The notes beneath the pieces are model-generated. The model worked only from the letters and a program-made list of their open reading frames with translations. It had not been told where the DNA came from and ran no database searches. Source: Gammaproteobacteria bacterium (GTDB taxonomy: Bacteria > Pseudomonadota > Gammaproteobacteria > Pseudomonadales > UBA7434). Taken from it: 14,886 nucleotides of DNA. This document shows, piece after piece, positions 6,407-13,699 of this stretch. Where the stretch lies: contig JAJRPK010000153.1 of NCBI GenBank assembly GCA_024280785.1, forward strand, positions 1-14,886. The letters run 5' to 3'. Each line of letters starts with the position of its first letter. Position 1 is the stretch's first letter. Position numbers and translations under genes: made by a program.

Positions 6407-8655
6407 TGTTGTTCAAAAATTTTACGATTAAGGCGAGCGCAATGACGAACCACCTCAGACAAAATGTTTTTCTTACTAATGAAAAAGTAAAAACCAAACT
6501 GCTATTTTCTCGCAGTCTGAAATCAATGGTACTGGGGGCAGTTGTATTACTGTGTTCTGTCATCGCATCCGCCGTTGAGTTACAAGAGATTAGTTTTAAC
6601 TCTGTGCCTGGTGGCAAGTTTCAAATCAAATTGGATTTTGATGGCACTCCTCCAGAACCAACAGCCTACAATATTGAGCGGCCTGCGAGAATTGCTCTCG
6701 ATTTACCTGGTGTCAATAATGCGTTAGATCAAAAGAAATACACGCTTTCATATGGCAATGCCCAAAGCGTCGTAGTTTTAGAAGCTCAAGATCGTACACG
6801 AGTGGTTATTAATCTTGTTGAGCTGTCTGCTTATACGACGGCGGTCGAGGGGAACTCCTTAATTGTTGAGATCGGTAGTAGTAATACTTTGGATACTTAT
6901 AAGGAGTCCCGTTCTATTATCGGTCAGCAGGTGGGCGATGAAGAAAAATTGAGTAACGGCATCGTGCATGTGGACTTTCAGCGCGGAGAGCTAGGCGAAG
7001 GCAATGTTGTCATCGAGCTTTCAGATGATAGTTCTGAGGTTGATGTTAGGCTTGAAGGACAAAAAATATTAGTAGAGTTTTCGAAGACGTCAGCGCCGCT
7101 AAATTTGCAGCGTCAATATGACGTGTCAGATTTTGCAACCCCGGTCACTGATTTTGAAGTTGTATCGTCCGGTTCTAAAACGCAGATAACCATTACGCCT
7201 AGTGGCGATTATGACTACTTGGCGTACCAAACTGATAATGTTTATGTACTAAGTGTCAGACCATTGACAAGCGATGAGCTAGAAGAGCAAAAGAGAATAT
7301 TTGCTTATGTTGGCGAAAAGCTATCACTTAACTTTCAAAATATTAAAGTTCGTTCGGTGCTACAGTTAATTGCTGATTTCACAGAGCTAAACTTAGTGTC
7401 GAGTGATTCTGTTGATGGCTCTATCACCTTAAGATTACATGAAGTGCCTTGGGATCAAGCCTTAGATCTTATTTTAAAAACCAAAGGTCTTGATAAGCGC
7501 CAAGTGGGTAATGTTCTTATGGTTGCCCCTGCGGCTGAAATTGCCGAACGGGAAAGACAAGAAATAGAAACCCAAAAGCAGTTGCAAGAATTGGCTCCGC
7601 TGCAGACGGAATATTTGCAAATCCGTTACGCCAACGCCAAAGAGCTATTTAAACTGTTTGATGACGACGAAGGCGATGAAGGTGATGATTCAGGATCAGC
7701 ATCTACTGGGAGTATTTTATCGCCGCGGGGCAGAGTGGTTGTCGATGAGCGCACCAACTCATTACTTATTACCGATACCGCTGAAAAAATTGAAGAATTC
7801 CGTCGTTTAATCAAGTTTATAGACGTTCCTCTGAGGCAAGTATTAGTTGAGGCGAGAATTGTTATAGCGACAGATAATTTTGATCAACAAATTGGTGTTC
7901 GCTGGGGCGGCGGTGGTGCGCAAAAAGGAAGAGGTGATCGCTTTGGTATTACCGGCGGTTTTAATTCTTTGTTGAATGACGCTAATGCTGATACACCAAC
8001 CAGTGTTTTTGATTTTGTGAACGGTACAGGAAGCCTGCAATTTCCCGATGCTAACTTTGTTGACTTGGGAGCCAGTAGTAGTTTAGGCACACCGCAAACG
8101 TTCGCGATTGGTTTTTTAAGTGACGAGTTTGCGTTGAATGCTGAACTGAGTGCGATAGCTGCCGAAGGGCGAGGGGAGGTGATATCTCAACCTAAAGTTA
8201 TTACCGGCGATAAACAAGAGGCGGAAATTAAAACGGGTGAAGAGATACCCTATGTGGAATCGTCAGCGAGTGGACGTTCAACCGTGAAGTTTCGTGAAGC
8301 AGTATTAAGTCTCAAGGTAACGCCGAGTATTACGCCTGATAATCGCTTGATCCTGGATTTAGTTATTAAACAGGATTCGCGTAGTGAAGATTTTGTATTT
8401 GGTGAAAATAACTCGCAAGTACCTATTATCTTGAAAAATGAGATCAGAACTCAGGTTTTGGTTGATAATGGAAAGACGATTGTTCTCGGTGGAGTTTTTC
8501 GTGAGAGCGAGTTAGAACAAGAAACTAAAGTGCCATTTTTGGGGGACATCCCTTTTCTCGGCAGGTTGTTTAAACGTACTACCGTAGGAACTGAGAAAAG
8601 TGAGTTGTTGATTTTTATTACACCTAAAATCTTAACTGATCGAGTGCTCGATTGA
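6406..8655 (+). CDS. pilQ: Type IV pilus secretin PilQ
   Basis: Outer-membrane secretin of 749 residues forming the multimeric pore through which the pilus leaves the cell. Order: signal peptide (hydrophobic core about 41-54, likely cleavage after Ala56), two peptidoglycan-binding AMIN domains (about 58-155 and 185-290), N0/STN domain (about 305-375), N1 domain (about 400-475) and the secretin domain (about 575-745) with GEVISQPKVITGDKQEAEIKT, VPFLGDIPFLGRLFK and ELLIFITPKIL. An acidic Gly/Ser-rich loop (about 418-437) interrupts N1. The frame is open back to a GTG at 6361, but ATG 6406 overlaps the pilP stop and has AAGGAAG upstream. ATG 6442 behind AAGGCGAG is another possible start. Even from 6442 the basic region before the hydrophobic core is long. 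Confidence 0.96.
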   Translation: MLFKNFTIKASAMTNHLRQNVFLTNEKVKTKLLFSRSLKSMVLGAVVLLCSVIASAVELQEISFNSVPGGKFQIKLDFDGTPPEPTAYNIERPARIALDLPGVNNALDQKKYTLSYGNAQSVVVLEAQDRTRVVINLVELSAYTTAVEGNSLIVEIGSSNTLDTYKESRSIIGQQVGDEEKLSNGIVHVDFQRGELGEGNVVIELSDDSSEVDVRLEGQKILVEFSKTSAPLNLQRQYDVSDFATPVTDFEVVSSGSKTQITITPSGDYDYLAYQTDNVYVLSVRPLTSDELEEQKRIFAYVGEKLSLNFQNIKVRSVLQLIADFTELNLVSSDSVDGSITLRLHEVPWDQALDLILKTKGLDKRQVGNVLMVAPAAEIAERERQEIETQKQLQELAPLQTEYLQIRYANAKELFKLFDDDEGDEGDDSGSASTGSILSPRGRVVVDERTNSLLITDTAEKIEEFRRLIKFIDVPLRQVLVEARIVIATDNFDQQIGVRWGGGGAQKGRGDRFGITGGFNSLLNDANADTPTSVFDFVNGTGSLQFPDANFVDLGASSSLGTPQTFAIGFLSDEFALNAELSAIAAEGRGEVISQPKVITGDKQEAEIKTGEEIPYVESSASGRSTVKFREAVLSLKVTPSITPDNRLILDLVIKQDSRSEDFVFGENNSQVPIILKNEIRTQVLVDNGKTIVLGGVFRESELEQETKVPFLGDIPFLGRLFKRTTVGTEKSELLIFITPKILTDRVLD

Positions 8656-8707
8656 TTGAATCTTTAGCGAAACCCCCGTTGACGTTAATCACCAATAATA
8701 ATTATTT

Positions 8708-9235
8708 ATGGGCGCGGTAAATAAAGTTTTTCTCATTGGCCCTATGGGCGCAGGGAAAACGACCATAGGTCGTCATTTGGCGACTGAATTGTCTCTACCT
8801 TTTATCGATACAGATCACGAAATTGAAGACCGTTGCGGTGCCGATATTCCCTGGATCTTTGACGTAGAAGGCGAGCAGGGTTTTCGGGTCAGAGAACATA
8901 AAGTATTACAGGATATTTGTGCTTCAACTGCGGCTGTTATCGCTACAGGCGGCGGTGTGATTATGCTAGAGGAAAATCGCCGCCTACTTCAGGATAACGG
9001 TATTTCAGTATATCTTCATGCAACGGTTAAGCAGCAGCTGGCGCGAACAGCTAAAGATCGAACGAGACCTTTGTTACAAAGTGCTCAACCGGAATCAGTG
9101 CTCAGTGATCTGATGGAGAGAAGGGAGCCATTGTATCGTGAGGTTGCTAACATCGTTTATGCAACGGACAATAGAAACCCGCGTTCGACCGCGGCTGTTA
9201 TTGCTCAAAAGGTCAAAGCTTTGAGCTTGGCTTAG
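8708..9235 (+). CDS. aroK: Shikimate kinase
   Basis: A 175-residue cytoplasmic kinase that phosphorylates shikimate at the 3-hydroxyl using ATP, the fifth step of the chorismate pathway. The P-loop is GPMGAGKT (11-18). Shikimate-binding residues are visible as DTD (35-37), Arg60 in GFR and GGG (81-83). The lid is DRTRPLL (117-123), and Arg139 in ERREPLY matches the conserved C-terminal arginine. The family stretch CGADIPWIFDVEGEQGFR is intact and the length is normal (E. coli AroK 173). It follows pilQ by 52 bases, as in Pseudomonas. No Shine-Dalgarno site is visible before the ATG; the leader is AT-rich (AATAATTATT). Confidence 0.96.
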   Translation: MGAVNKVFLIGPMGAGKTTIGRHLATELSLPFIDTDHEIEDRCGADIPWIFDVEGEQGFRVREHKVLQDICASTAAVIATGGGVIMLEENRRLLQDNGISVYLHATVKQQLARTAKDRTRPLLQSAQPESVLSDLMERREPLYREVANIVYATDNRNPRSTAAVIAQKVKALSLA

Positions 9236-9251
9236 ATAGCCATTACCGAGT

Positions 9252-9363
9252 CATTTGAGAAGGATACCCTTTATTTCAAGACACACATAAATATGTCCCT
9301 ATAGTTCGACGCTGGCATCCATGCCAGCAACGGTCTTGAAATAAAGGGTATCCTTCTCAAATG
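9252..9363. repeat. Palindromic element with perfect 31-bp arms (MITE- or REP-like)
   Basis: The left arm (9252-9282) begins CATTTGAGAAGG and ends TTTCAAGAC. The right arm (9333-9363) is its exact reverse complement over 31 bases, separated by 50 bases that contain a second perfect palindrome (9311-9328). Total length is 112 bp, starting 16 bases after the aroK stop. No coding capacity, transposase or obvious target-site duplication flanks it, and no T-run follows, so it is not a standard intrinsic terminator. A full-length perfect match suggests recent origin or selection. In RNA it would form a long double-stranded stem. It may be a non-autonomous mobile element or a dispersed extragenic palindrome; copies elsewhere in the genome cannot be seen here. 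Confidence 0.85.
9311..9328. repeat. Nested palindrome GCTGGCAT-CC-ATGCCAGC
   Basis: Two perfect 8-base complementary arms separated by CC lie off-centre inside the larger element, 28 bases after its left arm and 4 bases before its right arm. As DNA it is an almost uninterrupted dyad; as RNA it would be a GC-rich stem at the tip of the 31-bp stem. Just left of it, ACATA-AA-TATGT (9285-9296) is a smaller dyad. Confidence 0.75.
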
Positions 9364-9620
9364 CCCTATTGTTAAGTCCATCCAATAAAAAGCTGTTTAA
9401 AACTGCATTTGCAGCTCTCGTCTAGTCGCTTGGCCGGGGATTGGGGTCCTTATGGTTTGCTCCGGTTACCATCGAAAATCACCTAGCCCCTGATAATGTC
9501 CTCATTTATAAGGCTATTTATCAGCATTAATGCTGGCTTAATGTGAGCCAGTATTCTCCGATATTGTGGTAAAGTTGAGCAAAAGATTACTGCCTTTCCT
9601 GTGGTGCAAATTACCCCATT
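9364..9620. other. Non-coding remainder of the aroK-aroB spacer
   Basis: No convincing gene, tRNA or strong promoter is visible in these 257 bases. They hold several dyads: CTGCA-TT-TGCAG (9403-9414), a 14-bp perfect palindrome CAGCATTAATGCTG (9522-9535), and CTGGCT (9533-9538) pairing with AGCCAG (9546-9551). The last two share bases 9533-9535. aroB lacks a clear Shine-Dalgarno site, and its promoter, if separate from the pil operon, was not identified. Confidence 0.5.
9522..9535. repeat. 14-bp perfect palindrome upstream of aroB
   Basis: CAGCATTAATGCTG reads the same on both strands and lies 85 bases before the aroB start. It could be a binding site for a dimeric regulator. It partly overlaps a second possible stem (9533-9551), so the two RNA structures would exclude each other. 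No known operator consensus was recognised. Confidence 0.45.
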
Positions 9621-10724
9621 ATGACATTAGAGATTACTGATCTTCGCGTTTCATTAGGTAAACGCAGCTATCCCATTACTATTGCTCCTGGCTTGTTGGA
9701 AGACTCGGCTTTGCTGCAGCGGAGCATAGTTGGTGAGCAGGTGCTTATCGTCACCAACGAAACAGTTGCGCCAATCTACCTTGATCGAATAACGGCACAG
9801 CTCGAAGGCAAACAGTTAGGGTACGTTATCTTGCCTGACGGCGAGAAGTTCAAGCGGCTTTCAACCGTGCAGACAATTTATGACAAGTTGTTACAGGAGC
9901 GCCATAACCGAACTACAACATTGGTTGCCCTTGGTGGTGGTGTAGTGGGTGATATGACCGGATTTGCTGCGGCAACTTACCAGCGTGGTGTGAGTTTCGT
10001 GCAAATCCCCACAACGTTATTGGCTCAAGTGGACTCTTCAGTGGGGGGGAAAACCGGGGTTAACCATCCACTCGGTAAAAACATGATCGGCGCATTCCAT
10101 CAACCGGTAGCCGTTATTATTGATACCAAGACGCTAGATACATTACCACAAAGGGAGTTTCAAGCGGGCTTGGCCGAAGTGATTAAGTACGGATTGATCT
10201 GTGATGCAGAATTTTTTGCCTGGCTAGAGACGAATATACATCTGCTAATGGAGAGAGATGCTACGGCTTTGCAGTATGCCATTGCGCGCTCGTGTGAAAA
10301 TAAAGCAAAGATTGTTGAGGCTGATGAGCGAGAGAGTGGCGTGAGAGCGATACTCAATTTTGGCCACACCTTTGGCCATGCAATTGAAACAGCTACTCAA
10401 TATGAAGCATGGTTGCATGGCGAGGCGGTAGGTTTTGGTATGATTATGGCTTTGGACTTATCCTGTCGGTTGGGATACTTGTCGACACAAGACTGTGCGC
10501 GTGCTGAGGCGCTTATTAAGTTAGCGAATTTACCCCTAAGCCCGCCTGCAGGATTACCCTCAACTCAAGGCATGATCGATTTACTGGGATTGGATAAAAA
10601 AGTAATGAATGGGCAGTTAAGGTTGATCATGTTGCGGAGTTTGGGTGACGCTTTTGTCACCGCTGATTTTGATATGAATTGTTTAGAACAAACGTTAAAT
10701 GCTTGTTTGGCTCGAACCACGTAA
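9621..10724 (+). CDS. aroB: 3-dehydroquinate synthase
   Basis: A 367-residue cytoplasmic enzyme that converts DAHP to 3-dehydroquinate, using NAD+ and a divalent metal, in the second step of the shikimate pathway. The NAD-binding part shows DGEKFK (73-78) and LGGGVVGDMTGFAAATYQRG. The substrate region has PTTLLAQVDSSVGGKTGVNH and KNMIGAFHQP. Metal ligands appear as Glu186 in GLAEVIKYG, His249 in NFGHTFGH and His266 in WLHGEAV. Length and motifs are normal for the family. In Pseudomonas and E. coli the gene follows aroK closely; here a 385-bp spacer with the palindromic element lies between them. The ATG is the only start giving the usual N-terminal length, but no Shine-Dalgarno site precedes it. 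The damX-like gene starts 11 bases after its stop. Confidence 0.97.
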   Translation: MTLEITDLRVSLGKRSYPITIAPGLLEDSALLQRSIVGEQVLIVTNETVAPIYLDRITAQLEGKQLGYVILPDGEKFKRLSTVQTIYDKLLQERHNRTTTLVALGGGVVGDMTGFAAATYQRGVSFVQIPTTLLAQVDSSVGGKTGVNHPLGKNMIGAFHQPVAVIIDTKTLDTLPQREFQAGLAEVIKYGLICDAEFFAWLETNIHLLMERDATALQYAIARSCENKAKIVEADERESGVRAILNFGHTFGHAIETATQYEAWLHGEAVGFGMIMALDLSCRLGYLSTQDCARAEALIKLANLPLSPPAGLPSTQGMIDLLGLDKKVMNGQLRLIMLRSLGDAFVTADFDMNCLEQTLNACLARTT

Positions 10725-10735
10725 GCGGTTTTATT

Positions 10736-12490
10736 ATGTCTACTGAAACAACAGTCACAACTGATAAGCCGGGGATGCATTCAGCCGTTGCGAAGCCATT
10801 GGACAATAAAGTTGCATCGTCATCCACTCAATCCAAAAGTCGTGGTGAGAAAAGTCAGGCTCAACTCGAGCGGTATTTATCTTTTTATCAGTTTGAAAGA
10901 GACCCTTTTTCAGATTACGGTACTCGAGGACTGTTTTTTTCTGGCGGTGATCGTAAGCAGGCCGTAGATTCGCTATTACATTTTTCACGTTATGGTTCGA
11001 CACCGATATTTTTAACGGGTCTTATGGGGGCAGGAAAAACATCGGTTTTAGAAGCTGTCATTGCTAATTTAGAAAATGACGTTGATGTCGCATATGTTAC
11101 CGCGGTGTTGATGATGACCCCGGGGCAAATGTTATTGGCGATGGCAGCCGGGCTAGGAATTTCCTTGCCCGGTAATAATCTTATTGATTCAGCAGAAGTC
11201 AGCAAGGCTATTCTTGATTGTGCTGCAGGGTTACGATTGAGCAATCGACAAGCGTTTCTGTGTATTGACAATGTTCAGGATCTGACTCCTGAAGTTGTTC
11301 ATATAATCTTTTTGGTAGTGGCATTGTCAAATGGTAACTTGCGATTATTATTAGTCGGTGAGCAACAAGCCTCCGCGATGCTCGACAATGCGGCTGAGCA
11401 AGAGAAATTACTTCTTAACCGCATTGAACTCAATAGTTTTGATCAGCAGGATGTTGCGGCGTACGTGCAGTATCGGCTTGATGCTGTAGGTTACATTGGT
11501 GAATTTCCACTAACGACAATGCAGCTTCAAGCATTAACTTATCGAAGCCAAGGTAGCTTGTCTCAGCTAAATCATGTTGTAAAAAGCATGTTAATTGCGG
11601 GGATTGACGGTGTCGGTCCCGAAAAATCATCTTTTCCAATACTTCATTTTCTGGCGTTGATCATCTTATCAGGGTTGATTCTTTTTGGTTGGCAGCAGGA
11701 AAAACCATTGTCCCCGGTTGTAGAAGCTGACCCTATAGTGTTAGAGGGAATGGTTAATCGCGAAGATTCTAGCGAAGTGGAAATCGCTGATGCTGAGTCG
11801 GTAACGGTCGCAGATGAGAAGATTTCAGAAGATAATATTAAAACTGGCGAACAACAGGCTTTTGATGATGAGCAGAATGGAACCCTGGCGACTTCTATTG
11901 ATACTGTAAGTTTAGAATCCAATTCTCGTTTACCCTTGTTAGATTCTGCTATAGCGCTGGCTAGCCCTATCGACACTGATGTTACTGGTGATACAGGCAC
12001 CAGCCGCTCGATTGATACTAAAGATATTAGCCAATCAGAATTAAAGAAATTGAATATAGAAGAGACTATTTCGTTAGTTCAGAAGACGGAGCTGCAAGGA
12101 ACGAATTTGGCGATCGTTAATAAGGCCCAAAAGGATAAAGTTAAATCAACGAAAATTGATTCAGCGCACAAGCGATTAATGGCTTGGTCAAATATAGGTT
12201 ATGCCCTACAGATTTTCGGCACTCATAACGAAAAGCGAGCTACACAACTAGTGAGGCAATATTTTGGTGAAGCTGATTTATTATTCTACGAAACTCGCCA
12301 TAATGGAAAACCCTGGTTTGTCGTTGTAAATGGGCCTTTTACAGGCAGGGAAGCAGCTAAAGCCAGTATTCAATCACTGCCAGAGAGCCTGCAGAGGTTA
12401 AGACCTTGGCCGCGAAATATTGCAAGCATTCAAGCCGATATAGAACGTTATGGAGAGGCAATTTCTGCTGATCAGTTGAGGATTCATTGA
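10736..12490 (+). CDS. damX: DamX-like protein: ExeA-type AAA ATPase with membrane segment and SPOR domain
   Basis: A 584-residue protein. The N-terminal AAA domain resembles ExeA/GspA ATPases: FYQFERDPFSDYGTRGLFF (about 50-68), Walker A GLMGAGKTS (95-103) and Walker B FLCIDN (174-179), followed by a winged-helix-like end near 280. One membrane segment (about 301-318) precedes an acidic, low-complexity periplasmic linker (about 325-480) and a C-terminal SPOR domain (about 488-566) with YALQIFGTHNEKRA and GKPWFVVVNGPF. SPOR domains bind denuded glycan at division septa, so a septal role like that of DamX is expected; the ATPase role is inferred. The frame is open back to a TTG at 10679 inside aroB, but ATG 10736 gives an 11-base gap and is preferred. 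Position after aroB matches PA5037 of Pseudomonas and damX of E. coli. Confidence 0.88.
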   Translation: MSTETTVTTDKPGMHSAVAKPLDNKVASSSTQSKSRGEKSQAQLERYLSFYQFERDPFSDYGTRGLFFSGGDRKQAVDSLLHFSRYGSTPIFLTGLMGAGKTSVLEAVIANLENDVDVAYVTAVLMMTPGQMLLAMAAGLGISLPGNNLIDSAEVSKAILDCAAGLRLSNRQAFLCIDNVQDLTPEVVHIIFLVVALSNGNLRLLLVGEQQASAMLDNAAEQEKLLLNRIELNSFDQQDVAAYVQYRLDAVGYIGEFPLTTMQLQALTYRSQGSLSQLNHVVKSMLIAGIDGVGPEKSSFPILHFLALIILSGLILFGWQQEKPLSPVVEADPIVLEGMVNREDSSEVEIADAESVTVADEKISEDNIKTGEQQAFDDEQNGTLATSIDTVSLESNSRLPLLDSAIALASPIDTDVTGDTGTSRSIDTKDISQSELKKLNIEETISLVQKTELQGTNLAIVNKAQKDKVKSTKIDSAHKRLMAWSNIGYALQIFGTHNEKRATQLVRQYFGEADLLFYETRHNGKPWFVVVNGPFTGREAAKASIQSLPESLQRLRPWPRNIASIQADIERYGEAISADQLRIH

Positions 12491-12583
12491 TCGCACGCCT
12501 CTTATTTTGATGCCATGGATGGGCCGCTGGTGGCTAAAGTTTATCCGGCATCTGCCGCTCAGTATTTAAATATTGAGAGTACT

Positions 12584-12612
12584 ACGTTAATAGATTACGA
12601 CGTTAATAGATT
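12584..12612. repeat. Two 13-bp direct repeats upstream of hemE
   Basis: ACGTTAATAGATT occurs at 12584-12596 and again at 12600-12612, a 16-bp period, ending 13 bases before the preferred hemE ATG. They lie in the 135-bp damX-hemE spacer. The copies are in different reading frames, so they do not look like a coding repeat. They might be a paired regulator site or a small duplication. Confidence 0.55.
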
Positions 12613-12625
12613 GGAAACTTTTTCT

Positions 12626-13699
12626 ATGTTCCCCGCTTTAAAAAATGATTGTCTTATACGCGCATTATTACGTCAGCCCGTTGATGAAACCCCCGTGTGG
12701 ATGATGCGCCAAGCGGGTCGTTATCTTCCTGAGTATAGGGCGACTCGCGCTCGGGCAGGGGATTTTTTGGCGCTGTGTAAAAATAAAGAACTCGCTTGCG
12801 AGGTCACACTGCAACCGTTAGAGCGCTACCCTCTAGACGCCGCCATTTTATTCTCGGATATTTTAACAATACCTGATGCTATGGGTTTGGGCCTGTACTT
12901 TGCAGAGGGAGAAGGCCCCAAATTTGAACGCCCTATAACCACAGTAGCGGATATTGAAAACCTCTCTACTAATGTATTGACTGAGCTCCAGTACGTTATG
13001 GATGCGGTGCATCTGATTCGCCACGAGCTGGCGGGCAGAGTTCCGTTGATAGGGTTTTCAGGTAGCCCATGGACTTTAGCGACTTATATGGTCGAGGGAG
13101 AGTCCACTCGAGATTTTAAAAAAATTAAATCGTTGTTGTATGCTGATCCTGCTGCTTTACATACATTACTCGATAAGTTGACAACCGTTGTAGCGGCTTA
13201 TTTGAATGCTCAAATTGATGCGGGGGCACAGGTAGTGCAAATATTTGATACCTGGGGTGGGGTGTTAAGTGATAACGCTTACACCGACTTCTCATTGCAA
13301 TATATTAAAAAAATTATCGGTCAACTTAACACTCGGCGAGAAGATGGTAGTGTTATTCCTGTCATTGCATTCACTAAAGGTGGTTTTCCTTGGTTAGACG
13401 CTATTAGTCGCTGTGGCTGTGATGCTGTTGGCTTGGATTGGTCAATTGATATTTCGGTTGCCAGAAAATTAGTAGGCGACAGGGTTGCCTTACAGGGCAA
13501 TATGGATCCAGCAATTTTGCGTGCGCCTATTCCTGTTATTGAACGAGAGGTTCGTAGGATACTCGATCAGTTTGGTTCACATGCTAGTGGCAGTCGGCAT
13601 ATATTTAATTTGGGCCACGGAATTACGCCGGATATCGATCCCGATCACGCTGGGGCTTTTATTGCTGCTGTAAAGCGTTACTCTATAGAACACCATTAA
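12626..13699 (+). CDS. hemE: Uroporphyrinogen decarboxylase
   Basis: A 357-residue cytoplasmic enzyme that removes four carboxyl groups from uroporphyrinogen III to give coproporphyrinogen III in haem synthesis. Signature 1, PVWMMRQAGRYLPEYR (23-38), and signature 2, GFSGSPWTLATYMVEG (143-158), are both intact. Asp78 in ILFSDIL, Tyr154 and His331 in NLGHGI match the conserved active-site residues. The frame is open back to 12515, but ATG 12626 yields MFPALKNDCLIRALLRQ, which fits the family start and length (E. coli 354), with TGGAAA upstream. In Pseudomonas, gltBD lies between the damX-like gene and hemE; here only 135 bp do. The last five codons, stop included, are repeated twice downstream. 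Confidence 0.97.
   Translation: MFPALKNDCLIRALLRQPVDETPVWMMRQAGRYLPEYRATRARAGDFLALCKNKELACEVTLQPLERYPLDAAILFSDILTIPDAMGLGLYFAEGEGPKFERPITTVADIENLSTNVLTELQYVMDAVHLIRHELAGRVPLIGFSGSPWTLATYMVEGESTRDFKKIKSLLYADPAALHTLLDKLTTVVAAYLNAQIDAGAQVVQIFDTWGGVLSDNAYTDFSLQYIKKIIGQLNTRREDGSVIPVIAFTKGGFPWLDAISRCGCDAVGLDWSIDISVARKLVGDRVALQGNMDPAILRAPIPVIEREVRRILDQFGSHASGSRHIFNLGHGITPDIDPDHAGAFIAAVKRYSIEHH

Noticed and set aside
9252..9363. Intrinsic terminator of aroK
   Set aside because: No T-run follows the stem on either strand, and the arms are much longer than usual terminators; it may still affect transcript ends through processing.
9252..9380. Integron attC site, because GTTAAGT follows the palindrome
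   Set aside because: No matching RYYYAAC core on the left side, and the arms are perfectly complementary without the extrahelical bases typical of attC.
9456..9497. Tiny frame of 13 codons (MVCSGYHRK...) before aroB as a leader peptide
   Set aside because: No ribosome-binding site, no run of aromatic codons and no attenuator-like structure.
10679..10735. TTG at 10679 as the damX-like start
   Set aside because: It lies inside aroB and adds 19 residues unlike the family; ATG 10736 is adjacent to the aroB stop.
12515..12625. Extended hemE N-terminus from 12515
   Set aside because: The extra 37 residues are not part of the family, and the MFPALKND start gives the normal length.
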